A DNA stretch of 64,000 nucleotides from Owenia fusiformis (lineage: Eukaryota > Annelida > Polychaeta > Sabellida > Oweniidae): contig CAIIXF020000001.1 in NCBI GenBank assembly GCA_903813345.2, positions 24,729,915 to 24,793,914 of the forward strand, in the 5' to 3' direction. The notes beneath the pieces are model-generated. The model worked only from the letters and a program-made list of their open reading frames with translations, ran no database searches and had not been told where the DNA came from. Both the position numbers and the translations under genes were made by a program. Shown in pieces: positions 13,601 through 27,765 of this stretch; positions within the stretch are counted from its first letter, which is position 1, and the number at the start of each line of letters is the position of its first letter.

Positions 13601-16600
13601 ATACTACAGCAGCTGATGCTACAAGTACAGTGGCTGACACAACTACAGCTGATGCTACAACAACAGTTGCTGACACAACTACAGTGGCTGACGCAATTAC
13701 GGCAGATACTACAGCAGTTGATGCTACAAGTACAGTGGCTGACACAACTACAGCTGATGCTACAACAACAGTTGCTGATGCAACAATGGCTGATGTTACA
13801 ACAACAGTTGCTGACACAGCTACAGTTGCTGACGCAACTACGGCAGATACTACAGCAGCTGATGCTACAAGTACAGTGGCTGAAACAACTACAGCTGATG
13901 CTACAACAACAGTTGCTGATGCAACAACAGCTGATATTACAACAACAGTAGCTGACACAACTACAGTGGCTGACGCAACTACGGCAGATACTACAGCAGC
14001 TGATGCTACAACTACAGTTGCTGACACAACTACAGTTGCTGACGCAACTACGGCAGATACTACAGCAGCTGATGCTACAACTACAGTGGCTGACACAACT
14101 ACAGCTGATGCTACAACAACAGTTGCTGATGCAACAACGGCTGATGTTACAACAACAGTTGCTGACACAACTACAGTGGCTGACGAAACTACGGCAGATA
14201 CTACAGCAGCTGATGCTACAACTACAGTGGCTGACACAACTACAGCTGATGCTACAACAACAGTTGCTGATGCAACAACGGCTGATGTTACAACAACAAG
14301 AGCTGACACAACTACAGTGGCTGACGCAACTACGGCAGATACTACAGCAGCTGATGGTACAACAACAGTTACTGATGCAACAACGGCTGATGTTACAACA
14401 ACAGTTGCTGATGCAACAACGGCTGATGTTACAACAACAGTAGCTGTCACAACTACAGTGGCTGACGCAACTACGGCAGATACTACAGCAGCTGATGCTA
14501 CAACTACAGTGGCTGACACAACTACAGCTGATGCTACAACAACAGTTGCTGATGCAACAACGGCTGATGTTACAACAACAGTTGCTGAAGGAAATACGGC
14601 AGATACTACAGCAGCTGATGCTACAACTACAGTGGCTGACACAACTACAGCTGATGCTACAACAACAGTTGCTGATGCAACAACGGCTGATGTTACAACA
14701 ACAGTTGCTGATGCAACAACGGCTGATGTTACAACAACATTTGCTGACACAACTACAGTGGCTGATGCAACTACGGCAGATACTACAGCAGCTGATGCTA
14801 CAACTACAGTGGCTGACACAACTACAGCTGATGCTACAACAACAGTTGCTGATGCAACAACGGCTGATATTACAACAACAGTAGCTGACACAACTACAGT
14901 GGCTGACGCAACTACGGCAGATACTACAGCAGTTGATGCTACAACCACAGCGGCTGATAGAACTACAGCTGATGCTACAACAACAGTTGCTGATGCAACA
15001 ACGGCTGATGTTACAACAACAGTAGCTGACACAACTACAGTGGCTGACACAACTACAGCTGATGCTACAACAACAGTTGCTGATGCAACAACGGCTGATG
15101 TTACAACAACAGTTGCTGACACAACTACAGTTTCTGACGCAACTACGGTAGATACTACAGCAACTGATGCCACAACTACAGTGGCTGACACAACTACAGC
15201 TGATGCTACAACAACAGTTGCTGATGCAACAACGGCTGATGTTACAACAACAGTAGCTGACACAACTACAGTGGCTGATGCAACTACGGCAGATACTACA
15301 GCAGCTGATGCTACAAGTACAGTGGCTGACACAACTACAGCCGATGCTACAACAACAGTTGCTGATGCAACAACGGCTGATGTTACAACAACAGTAGCTG
15401 ACACAATTACAGTGGCTGACGCAACTACGGCAGATACTACAGCAGCTGATGCTACAGCTACAGTGGCTGACACAACTACAGCTGATGCTACAACAACAGT
15501 TGATGATGCAACAACGGCTGATGTTACAACAACAGTAGCTGACACAACTACAGTGGCTGACGCAACTACGGCAGATACTACAGAAGCTGATGCTACAACA
15601 ACAGTAGCTGACACAACTACAGTGGCTGACGCAACTACGGCAGATACTACAGTTGCTGATGCAACAACGGCCGATGTTACAACAACATTTGCTGACACAA
15701 CAACAGTGGCTGACGCAACTACGGCAGATACTACAGCAGCTGATGCTACATCTACAGTGGCTGACACAACTACAGCTGATGGTACAACAACAGTTACTGA
15801 TGCAACAACGGCTGATATTACAACAACAGTAGCTGACACAACTACAGTGGCTGACGCAACTACGGCAGATACTACAGCAGCTGATGCTACAACCACAGCG
15901 GCTGATAGAACTGCAGCTGATGCTACAACAACAGTTGCTGATGCAACAACGGCTGATGTTACAACAACAGTTGCTGACACAACTACAGTTTCTGACGCAA
16001 CTACGGCAGATACTAGAGCAGCTGATGCTACAAGTACAGTGGCTGGCACAACTACAGCCGATGCTACAACAACAGTTGCTGATGCAACAACGGCTGATGT
16101 TACAACAACAGTAGCTGACACAACTACAGTGGCTGACGCAACTACGGCAGATACTACAGCAGCTGATGCTACAACCACAGTGGCTGACACAACTACAGCT
16201 GATGCTACAACAACAGTTGCTGATGCAACAACGGCTGATGTTACAACAACAGTAGCTGATACAACTACAGTGGCTGACGCAACTTCGTCAAATACTACAG
16301 CAGCTGATGCTACAACTACAGTGGCTGACACAACCACAGCTGATGCTACAACAACAGTTGCTGATGCAACAACGGCTGATGTTACAACAACAGTTGCTGA
16401 CACAACTACAGTGGCTGACACAACTACAGCTGATGCTACAACAACAGTTGCTGATGCAACAACGGCTGATGTTACAACAACAGTTGCTGACACAACTACA
16501 GTTTCTGACGCAACTACGGCAGATACTACAGCAGCTGATGCTACAAGTACAGTGGCTGACACAACTACAGCCGATGCTACAACAACAGTTGCTGATGCAA

Positions 16601-19600
16601 CAACGGCTGATGTTACAACAACAGTAGCTGACACAACTACAGTGGCTGACGCAACTACGGCAGATACTACAGCAGCTGATGCTACATCTACAGTGGCTGA
16701 CACAACTACAGCTGATGGTACAACAACAGTTGCTGAGGCAACAACGGCTGATGTTACAACAACATTTGCTGACACAACAACAGTGGCTGACGCAATTACG
16801 GCAGATACTACAGCAGCTGATGCTACATCTACAGTGGCTGACACAACTACAGCTGATGGTACAGCAACAGTTGCTGATGCAACAACGGCTGATGTTACAA
16901 CAACAGTTGCTGACACAACTACAGTGGCTGACACAACTACGGCAGATACTACAGCAGCTGATGCTACAACCACAGTGGCTGACACAACTACAGCTGATGC
17001 TACAACAACAGTTGCTGATGCAACAACGGCTGATGTTACAACAACAGTAGCTGACACAACTACAGTGGCTGACGCATCTACGGCAGATACTACAGCAGCT
17101 GATGCTACAACTACAGTGGCTGACACAACTACAGCTGATGCTACAACAACAGTTGATGATGCAACAACGGCTGATGTTACAACAACAGTAGCTTACACAA
17201 CAACAGTTGATGATGCAACAACGGCTGATGTTACAACAACAGTAGCTGACACAACTACAGTGGCTGACGCAACTACGGCAGATACTACAGCAGCTGATGC
17301 TACAAGTACAGTGGCTGACACAACTACAGCTGATGCTACAACAACAGTTGCTGACACAACTACAGTGGCTGATGCAACTACGGCAGATACTACAGCAGCT
17401 GATGCTACAAGTACAGTGGCTGACACAACTACAGCTGATGCTACAACAACAGTTGCTGATGCAACAACGGCTGATGTTAAAACAACAGTTGCTGACACAA
17501 CTACAGTTGCTGACGCAACTACGGCAGATACTACAGCAGCTGATGCTACAAGTACAGTGGCTGAAACAACTACAGCTGATGCTACAACAACAGTTGCTGA
17601 TGCAACAACGGCTGATGTTACAACAACAGTTGCTGACACAACTACAGTGGCTGACGCAACTACGGCAGATACTACAACAGCTGATGCTACAACTACAGTG
17701 GCTGACACAACTACAGCTGATGCTACAACAACAGTTGCTGATGCAACAACGGCAGATACTACAGCAGCTGATGCTACATTTACAGTGGCTGACACAACTA
17801 CAGCTGATGCTACAACAACAGTTGCTGATGCAACAACGGCTGATGTTACAACAACAGTTGCTGACACAACTACAGTGGCTGATGCAACTAAGGCAGATAC
17901 TACAGCAACTGATGCTACATACACAGTGGCTGACACAACTACAGCTGATGCTACAACAACAGTAGCTGACACAACTACAGTGGCTGACGCAACTACGGCA
18001 GATACTACAGCAGCTGATGGTACAACTACAGTGGCTGACACAACTACAGCTGATGCTATAACAACAGTTGCTGATGCAACAACGACTGATGTTACAACAA
18101 CAGTAGCTGACACAACTACAGTGGCTGACACAACTACAGCTGATGCTACAGCAACAGTTGCTGATGCAACAACGGCTGATGTTACAACAACAGTTGCTGA
18201 CACAACTACAGTGGCTGACGCAACTACGGCAGATACTACAGCAGCTGGTGCTACAACTACATTGGCTGACACAACTACAGCTGATGCTACAACAACAGTT
18301 GCTGATGCAACAACGGCTGATGTTACAACAACAGTTGCTGACACAACTACAGTGTCTGACGCAACTACGGCAGATACTACAGCAGCTGATGCTACAACCA
18401 CAGTGGCTGACACAACTACAGCTGATGCTACAACAACAGTTTCTGATGCAACAACGGCTGATGTTACAACAACAGTTGCTTACACAACTACAGTTGCTGA
18501 CACAACTACGGTAGATACTACAGCAGCTGATGCCACAACTACAGTGGCTGACACAACTACAGCTGATGCTACAACAACAGTTGCTGATGCAACAACGGCT
18601 GATGTTACAACAACAGTAGCTGACACAACTACAGTGGCTGGCGTAACTACGGCAGATACTACAGTTGCTGATGCAACAACGGCCAATGTTACAACAACAT
18701 TTGCTGACACAACAACAGTGGCTGACGCAACTACGGCAGATACTACAGCAGCTGGTGCTACAACTACATTGGCTGACACAACTACAGCTGATGCTACAAC
18801 AACAGTTTCTGATGCAACAGCGGCTGATGTTACAACAACAGTTGCTTACACAACAACAGTTGCTGACACAACTACAGTGGCTGATGCAACTAAGGCAGAT
18901 ACTACAGCAACTGATGCTACAACCAGAGTGGCTGACACAACTACAGCTGATGCTACAACAACAGTTGCTGATACAACTACAGTGGCTGACGCAACTACGA
19001 CAGATATTATAGCAGCTGATGCTACAACCACAGTGGCTGACACAACTACAGCTGATGCTACAACAACAGTTGCTGATGCAACAACGGCTGATGTTACAAC
19101 AACAGTAGCTGACACAACTACAGTGGCTGACGCAACTGCGGCAGATACTACAGCAGCTGATGCTATAACTACAGTGGCTGACACAAATACATCTGATGCT
19201 ACAACAACAGTTGCTGATGCAACAACGGCTGATATTACAACAGCAGTTGCTGATACAGCTACAGTGATTGACGCAACTACGGCAGATACTACAGCAGCTG
19301 ATGCTACAACCACAGCGGCTGATACAACTACAGCTGATGCTACAACAACAGTTGCTGATGCAACAACGGCTGATGTTACAACAACAATAGCTGACACAAC
19401 TACAGTGGCTGACACAACTACAGCTGATGCTACAACAACAGTTTCTGATGCAACAACGGCTGATGTTACAACAACAGTTGCTTACACAACTACATTTGCT
19501 GACACAACTACGGTAGATACTACAGCAGCTGATGCCACAACTACAGTGGCTGACACAACTACAGCTGATGCTACAACAACAGTTGCTGATGCAACAACGG

Positions 19601-22600
19601 CTGATGTTACAACAACAGTTGCTGACACAACTACAGTGTCTGACGCAACTACGGCAGATACTACAGCAGCTGATGCTACAACCACAGTGGCTGACACAAC
19701 TACAGCTGATGCTACAACAACAGTTGCTGATGCAACAACGGCTGATGTTACGATAACAGTAGCTGACACAACTACAGTGGCTGACGCAAGTACGGCAGAT
19801 ACTACAGCAGCTGATGCTACAACTACAGTGGCTGACACAACTACAGCTGATGCTACAACAACAGTTGCTTATGCAACAACGGCTGATGTTACAACAACAG
19901 TTGCTGACACAACTACAGTTGCTGACGCAACTACAGCAGATACTACAGCAGCTGATGCTACAATTTCAGTGGCTGAAACAACTACAGCTGATGCTACAAC
20001 AACAGTTGCTGATGCAACAACGGCTGATGTTACAACAACAGTAGCTGACACAACTACAGTGGCTGACGCAACTACGGCCGATACTACAGCAGCTGATGCT
20101 ACAACCACAGCGGCTGATACAACTACAGCTGATGCTACAACAACAGTTGCTGATGCAACAACGGCTGATGTTACAACAACAGTAGCTGACACAACTACAG
20201 TGGCTGACACAACTACAGCTGATGCTACAGCAACAGTTGCTGATGCAACAACGGCTGATGTTACAACAACAGTTGCTGACACAACTACAGTGGCTGACGC
20301 AACTACGGCAGATACTACAGCAGCTGATGCTACAACTACAGTGGCTGACACAACTACAGCTGATGCTACAACAACAGTTGCTGATGCAACAACGGCTGAT
20401 GTTACAACAACAGTTGCTCACACAACTACAGTGGCTGACGCAACTACGGCAGATACTACAGCAGCTGATGCTACAAGTACAGTGGCTGACACAACTACAG
20501 CTGATGCTACGACAACAGTTGCTGATGCAACAACGGATGATGTTACAACAACAGTAGCTGACACAACTACAGTGGCTGATGCAACTACGGCAGATACAAC
20601 AGCAGCTGATGCTCCAAGTACAGTGGCAGACACAACTACAGCTGATGCTACAACAACAGTTGATGATGCAACAACGGCTGATGTTACAACAACAGTAGCT
20701 GACACAACTACAGTGGCTGACGCAACTACGGCAGATACTACAGCAGCTGATGCTACAAGTACAGTGGCTGACATAACTACAGCTGATGCTACAACAACAG
20801 TTGATGATGCAACAACTGCCGATGTTACAACAACATTTGCTGACACAACAACAGTGGCTGACGCAACTACGGCAGATACTACAGCAGTTGATGCTACAAG
20901 TACAGTGGCTGACACAATTACAGCTGCTTCTACAACAACAGTTGCTGATGCAGCAACGGCTGATGTTACAACAACAGTAGCTGACACAACTACAGTGGCT
21001 GAAACAACTATGGCCGATACTACAGCAGCTGATGCTACAAGTACAGTGGCTGACACAACTACAGCTGATGCTACAATAACAGTTGCTGATGCAACAACGG
21101 CCGATGTTACAATAACAGTTGCTGACACAACTACAGTGGCTGACGCAACTACGGCAGATACTACAGCAGCTGATGCTACAAGTACAGTGGCTGACACAAC
21201 TATAGCTGATGATAGAACCACAGTTGCTGATGCAACTACGGCTGATGTTACAACAACAGTAGCTGACACAACTACAGAGGCTGACGCAACTACGGCAGAT
21301 ACTTTAGCAGCTCATGCTACAAGTACAGTGGCTGACACAACTACAGCTGATGCTACAACAACAGTTGCAGATGCAATAACGGCTGATATTACAACAACAG
21401 TTGCTGACACAACTACAGTGGTTGACGCAACTACGGCAGATACTACAGCAGCTGAGGCTACAACTACAGTGGCTGACACAGCTACAGCTGATGCTACAAC
21501 AACGTTTGCAGATGCAACAACGGCTGATGTTACAACAACAGTTGTTGACACAACTACAGTGGCTGATGCAACTACGGCAGATACTACAGCCTCTGATGCT
21601 ACAAGTACAGTGGCTGACACAACAACAGCTGATGCTACAACAACACTTGCTGATGCAACAACGGCTGATGTTACAACAAGAGTAGCTGACACAACTACAG
21701 TGGCTGACGCAACTACGGCAGATACTACAGCAGCTGATGTTACAAGTACAGTGGCCGACACAACTACAGCTGATGCTACAACAACAGTTGCTGATGCAAC
21801 AACGGCTGATGTTACAACAACAGTAGCTGACACAACTACAGTGCCCGACACAACTACGGCAGATACTACAGCAGCTGATGCTACAACCACAGTGGCTGAC
21901 ACATCTACAGCTGAAGCTACAACAACAGTTGCTGATGCAACAACGACTGATGTTACAACAACAGTAGCTGACACAACTACAGTGGCTGAAGCAACTACGG
22001 CAGATACTACAGCAGCTGATGCTACAAGTACAGCGGCTGACACAACTACAGCTGATGCTACAACAACAGTTGCTGATGTAACAACGGCTGATATAACAAA
22101 AACAGTTGCTGACACAAATACAGTGGCTGACGCATCTACGACAGATACTACAGCACCTGATGCTACAACTACAGTGGCTGACACAGCTACAGCTGATGCT
22201 ACAACAGCAGTTGCTGATACAACAACGGCTGATGTTACAACAACAGTAGCTGACACAACTGCAGTGGCTGACGCAACTACGGCAGATTCTACAGCCTCTG
22301 ATGCTACAAGTACAGTTGCTGACACAACTACAGCTGATGCTACAACAACAGTTGCTGATGTTACAACGGCTGATGTTACAACAACAGTTGCTGACACAAC
22401 TACAGTGGCTGACGCAACTACGGCAGATACTACAGCAGTTAATGCTACAAGTACAGTGGCTGACACAATTACAGCTGATACTACAACAACAGTTGCTGAT
22501 GCAACAACGGCTGATGTTACAACAACAGTAGCTGACACAACTACAGTGGCTGAAACAACTATGGCAGATACTACAGCAGCTGATGCTACAAGTACAGTGG

Positions 22601-25600
22601 CTGACACAACTACAGCTGATGCTTCAACAACAGTTGCTGATGCAACAACGGCCGATGTTACAATAACAGTTGCTGACACAACTACAGTGGCTGATGCAAC
22701 TACGGCAGATACTACAGCAGCTGATGCTACAAGTACAGTGGCTGACACAACTATAGCTGAGGAAACAACCACAGTTGAGGATGCAACTACGGCTGATGTT
22801 ACAACAACAGTAGCTGACACAACAACAGTGGCTGACGCAACTACGGCAGATACTTCAGCAGCTGATGCTACAAGTACAGTGGCTGACACAACTACAGCTG
22901 ATGCTACAAGAACAGTTGATGATGCAACAACGGCTGATGTTACAACAACAATAGCTGACACAACTACAGTGGCTGACGCAACTACGGTAGATACTACAGC
23001 AGCTGATGCTACAAGTACAGTGGCTGACACAACTACAGCTGGTGCTACAACAACAGTTGCAGATGCAACAACGGCTGATATTACAACAACAGTTGCTGAC
23101 ACAACTACAGTGGTTGACGCAACTACGGCAGATACTACAGCAGCTGATGCTACAGCTACAGTGGCTGACACAACTACAGCTGATGCTACAACAACAGTTG
23201 ATGATGCAACAACTCCTGATGTTACAACAACAGTAGCTGACACAACTACAGTGCCTGACGCAACTACGGCAGATACTACAGCAGCTGATGCTACAGCTAC
23301 AGTGGCTGACACAACTACAGCTGATGCTACAACAACAGTTGATGATGCAACAACGGCTGATGTTACAACAACAGTAGCTGACACAACTACAGTGGCTGAC
23401 GCAACTACGGCAGATACTACAGCAGCTGATGCTACAACTACAGTGGCTGACTCAACTACAGCTGATGCTACAACAACAGTTGCTGATGCAACAACAGCCG
23501 CTGATGCAACAAGTACAGTGGCTGACACAACTACAGCTGATGCTACAACAACAGTTGCTGATGCAACAACGGCTGATGTTACATCAAGAGTAGCTGACAC
23601 AACTACAGTGCCTTACGCAACTACGGCAGATACTACAGCAGCTGATGCTACAGCTACAGTGGCTGACACAACTACAGCTGATGCTACAACAACAGTTGCT
23701 GATGCAACAACGGCTGATGTTACAACAACAGTAGCTGACACAACTACAGTGGCTGACGCAACTACGGCAGATACTACAGCAGCTGATGCTCCAACTACAG
23801 TGGCTGACACAACTACAGCTGATGTTACAACAACAGTTGCTGACACAACTACAGTGGCTGACGCAACTACTGCAGATACCACAGCAGCTGATGCTACAAG
23901 TACAGTGGCTGACACAACTACAGCTGATGCTACAACAACAGTTGCTGACACACCTACAGTGGCTGACGCAACTACGGCAGATACTTCAGCAGCTAGTGCT
24001 ACAAGTACAGTGGCGGACACAACTACAGTGGCTGACGCATCTACGACAGATACTACAGCACCTGATGCTACAACTACAGTGGCTGACACAGCTACAGCTG
24101 ATGCTACAACAGCAGTTGCTGATACAACAACGGCTGATGTTACAACAACAGTAGCTGACACAACTGCAGTGGCTGACGCAACTACGGCAGATTCTACAGC
24201 CTCTGATGCTACAAGTACAGTGGCTGACACAACTACAGCTGATGCTACAACAACAGTTGCTGATGTTACAACGGCTGATGTTACAACAACAGTTGCTGAC
24301 ACAACTACAGTGGCTGACGCAACTACGGCAGATACTACAGCAGTTAATGCTACAAGTACAGTGGCTGACACAATTACAGCTGATACTACAACAACAGTTG
24401 CTGATGCAACAACGGCTGATGTTACAACAACAGTAGCTGACACAACTACAGTGGCTGAAACAACTATGGCAGATACTACAGCAGCTGATGCTACAAGTAC
24501 AGTGACTGACACAACTACAGCTGATGCTACAACAACAGTTGCTGATGCAACAACGGCCGATGTTACAATAACAGTTGCTGACACAACTACAGTGGCTGAT
24601 GCAACTACGGCAGATACTACAGCAGCTGATGCTACAAGTACAGTGGCTGACACAACTATAGCTGAGGATACAACCACAGTTGAGGATGCAACTACGGCTG
24701 ATGTTACAACAACAGTAGCTGACACAACAACAGTGGCTGACGCAACTACGGCAGATACTTCAGCAGCTGATGCTACAAGTACAGTGGCTGACACAACTAC
24801 AGCTGATGCTACAAGAACAGTTGATGATGCAACAACGGCTGATGTTACAACAACAATAGCTGACACAACTACAGTGGCTGACGCAACTACGGTAGATACT
24901 ACAGCAGCTGATGCTACAAGTACAGTGGCTGACACAACTACAGCTGGTGCTACAACAACAGTTGCAGATGCAACAACGGCTGATATTACAACAACAGTTG
25001 CTGACACAACTACAGTGGTTGACGCAACTACGGCAGATACTACAGCAGCTGATGCTACAGCTACAGTGGCTGACACAACTACAGCTGATGCTACAACAAC
25101 AGTTGATGATGCAACAACTCCTGATGTTACAACAACAGTAGCTGACACAACTACAGTGCCTGACGCAACTACGGCAGATACTACAGCAGCTGATGCTACA
25201 GCTACAGTGGCTGACACAACTACAGCTGATGCTACAACAACAGTTGATGATGCAACAACGGCTGATGTTACAACAACAGTAGCTGACACAACTACAGTGG
25301 CTGACGCAACTACGGCAGATACTACAGCAGCTGATGCTACAACTACAGTGGCTGACTCAACTACAGCTGATGCTACAACAACAGTTGCTGATGCAACAAC
25401 AGGCGCTGATGCAACACGTACAGTGGCTGACACAACTACAGCTGATGCTACAACAACAGTTGCTGATGCAACAACGGCTGATGTTACATCAAGAGTAGCT
25501 GACACAACTACAGTGCCTTACGCAACTACGGCAGATACTACAGCAGCTGATGCTACAGCTACAGTGGCTGACACAACTACAGCTGATGCTACAACAACAG

Positions 25601-27765
25601 TTGCTGATGCAACAACGGCTGATGTTACAACAACAGTAGCTGACACAACTACAGTGGCTGACGCAACTACGGCAGATACTACAGCAGCTGATGCTCCAAC
25701 TACAGTGGCTGACACAACTACAGCTGATGTTACAACAACAGTTGCTGACACAACTACAGTGGCTGACGCAACTACTGCAGATACCACAGCAGCTGATGCT
25801 ACAAGTACAGTGGCTGACACAACTACAGCTGATGCTACAACAACAGTTGCTGACACACCTACAGTGGCTGACGCAACTACGGCAGATACTTCAGCAGCTA
25901 GTGCTACAAGTACAGTGGCGGACACAACTACAGCTGATGCTACAACACCACAAGCTGACACAACTACAGTGGCTGACGCATCTACGGCAGATACTACAGC
26001 AGCTGATTCTACAACTACAGTGGCAGACACAACTACAACTGATGCTACAACGGCTGATGTTACAACAACAGTAGCTGAGACAACTACAGCGGCTGACGTA
26101 ACTACGCCAGATACTACAGCAGCTGATGCCAAAACCACAGTGGCGGACACAACTACAGCTAATGCTACAACAACAGTTGCTGATGCAAAAACGGCTGATG
26201 ATACAACAACAGTTGCTGACACAACTACAGTGGCTGACACAACTACGGCAGATAATGCAGCAGCTGATACTACAACTACAGTGGCTGACACAACAACAGC
26301 TGATGTTACAAAAACAGTTGCTGATGCAACAACAGCTGATGTTACAACAACACTAGCTTACAAAACTACAGTGGCTGACGCAACTACGGCAGATACTACA
26401 GCAGCTGGTGCTACAACAACAGTGGCTGAAAGAACTACAACTGATGCTACAACAACAGTTGCTGATGCAACAACGGCTGATGTTACAACATTAGTTCCTG
26501 ACACAACTACAGCGGCTGACGCAACTACGGCAGATACTACAGCAGCTGATGCTTCAACTTCAGTGGCTGACACAACTACAGCTGATGCTACAACAACAGG
26601 TGCTGATGCAACAACAGCTTATGTTACAACAACAGTAGTTGACACAACTACAGTGGCTGACGCAGCTACATCAGATACTACTGCAGCTGATGCTACAACT
26701 ACAATTGCTGACACAACTACAGCTGATGATACAACAACAGTTGATGATGCAACAACGGCTGATGTTACAACAACAGTTGCTGACACAACTACATTGGCTG
26801 TCACAACTACGGCAGATACTACAACAGTTGATGCTTCACTTAGAGTGGCTGTCACAACTACAGCTGATGCTACAACAACATTTGCTGATGCAAGAACGGA
26901 TAATATTACAACAACAGTTGCTGGCACCACTAAAGTGGCTGACGCAACTACGGCAAATACTACAACAGCTGATGCTCTAACTACAATGGTTGACACAACT
27001 ACAGCTGATGCTACAACAACTGTTGCTGATGCAACAACGGCTTATGTAACAATAACAATTGCTGGCACAACTGCAGTAGCTGACGCAACTACGGCATATA
27101 CTACAGCAGCTGATGCTACAACACAAGTGGCTGATGCAACAGCAGCTGATATAACAACTACAGTTGCTGGCACAACTACAGTGGCTGACGCAACTACGTC
27201 AGATACTACAGCAGCGGATGCTACAACTACATTGGCTGACACAACTACAGCTGATGCTACAACAACAATTGCTGATGCAACAACGGCTGATGTTACAACA
27301 ACAGTAGCTGACACAACTACAGTTGATGATACAACAACAGTTGCTGATGCAACAACGGCTAATGTTACAACAACAGTTGCTGACACAACTACAGTGGCTA
27401 ATGTTACACAAGCTGTCACTACGACACATGCAACTACGACAGATACTACAGCAGCTGATGCTACAACTACTGTGGTTGACACAACTACAACTTATGCTAC
27501 AACAACAGTTGCTGATGCAACAACGGCTGATGTTACAACAACACTTGCCAACATAATTACAGTGGCTGACACAACTGCGGCTGATGCAACAAGTACATTC
27601 CCAACATCTGGTCTTACAACTATAAGTTCTTTGCTTTACATAGTTCAACTAAATGGGACTGTCAGAATAACACATTACATGGGGGAAGCTGCAGAGTATA
27701 ATTCTACGCTTGACGACGCGACGTCATATTTTTACTCTAAACTGTCGTCCGAGGCATGTGGAGAG
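1697..27765 (+). CDS. Giant mucin-like protein, exon with array 1 and N-terminal half of SEA domain
   Basis: One exon of about 26.07 kb (about 8,690 codons) is open in a single frame. About 8,630 residues are a Thr/Ala/Asp/Val tandem array with period 47 residues. The array stops at 27597 with Phe-Pro-Thr-Ser-Gly. From about 27628 the sequence becomes non-repetitive (LLYIVQLNGTVRI, then YNSTLDDATSYFYSKL), matching the first beta strand and helix of a SEA domain. The frame reaches TAA at 27778-27780, but GAG|GTAATG at 27765/27766 is a good donor and the SEA fold is completed by the next exon, so the TAA is intronic. The array has essentially no Cys, very few Pro, and Ser mainly in ATST. Such Thr density suggests O-glycosylation, though the Asp-rich, Pro-poor context is unlike classical PTS domains. 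No start codon or signal peptide is present, so upstream exons must exist. Family relatives are secreted or membrane-tethered mucins; the exact orthologue is not recognised. Confidence 0.85.
5083..5938 (+). repeat. Perfect 420-bp tandem duplication inside array 1
   Basis: 5101-5518 is identical base for base to 5521-5938 in my line-by-line comparison. The unit is 420 bp (140 codons), three bases short of three 141-bp units. It includes the unusual residues Ala-Gly-Ala-Thr, Val-Val-Asp and Ala-Gly-Thr-Ile-Val in both copies. The frame is unchanged. Confidence 0.95.
22120..25929 (+). repeat. 1,905-bp tandem duplication inside array 1
   Basis: Copy 1 (about 22120-24024) and copy 2 (about 24025-25929) align at a constant offset of 1,905 bp (635 codons). 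Rare markers such as ACATCAAGAG (23581 and 25486) and GCAGCTAGTGCT (23989 and 25894) occur in both. I count six base differences: near 22317, 22594, 22624, 22764 and two in 23498-23513. Identity is about 99.7%. The copies diverge abruptly from each other's flanks after about 24030/25935. Confidence 0.93.

Larger units (their letters stand above)
1697..27597 (+). repeat. Tandem array 1: 141-bp (47-aa) coding repeat, about 184 unit-lengths
   Basis: Landmark GCAGATACTACAGCAGCTGA recurs every 141 bp, for example at 9868 and 10009. A typical unit has three 12-residue segments of the type VADTTTADATTT plus one of 11. In a typical unit Ala-Asp pairs fall at spacings 5,7,5,7,6,5,5,7. Composition of that unit is 20 Thr, 13 Ala, 8 Asp, 5 Val and 1 Ser, with no Lys, Arg, Pro or Cys. 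Units at the two ends (about 1.7-4.0 kb and 26.0-27.6 kb) are clearly more divergent than those in the middle. Length changes seen are multiples of three bases. Confidence 0.95.

Noticed and set aside
2508-17126. Long minus-strand ORFs (2508-9440 and 9630-17126) rich in Val/Ala/Ser/Thr as genes
   Set aside because: They are exact shadows of the coding array in a register with few reverse stops. They begin and end at chance variants and have no flanking domain, while the plus frame leads into SEA and EGF folds.
1697-27597. CRISPR array or centromeric-type satellite
   Set aside because: Repeats are contiguous without spacers, the DNA is eukaryotic, and the array is in one open frame joined to extracellular domains.
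1697-27597. Antifreeze glycoprotein or left-handed beta-helix repeat
   Set aside because: Thr/Ala richness is superficially similar, but Ala-Ala-Thr tripeptides are absent as a period, and the Ala-Asp spacing alternates 5 and 7 instead of a constant six.
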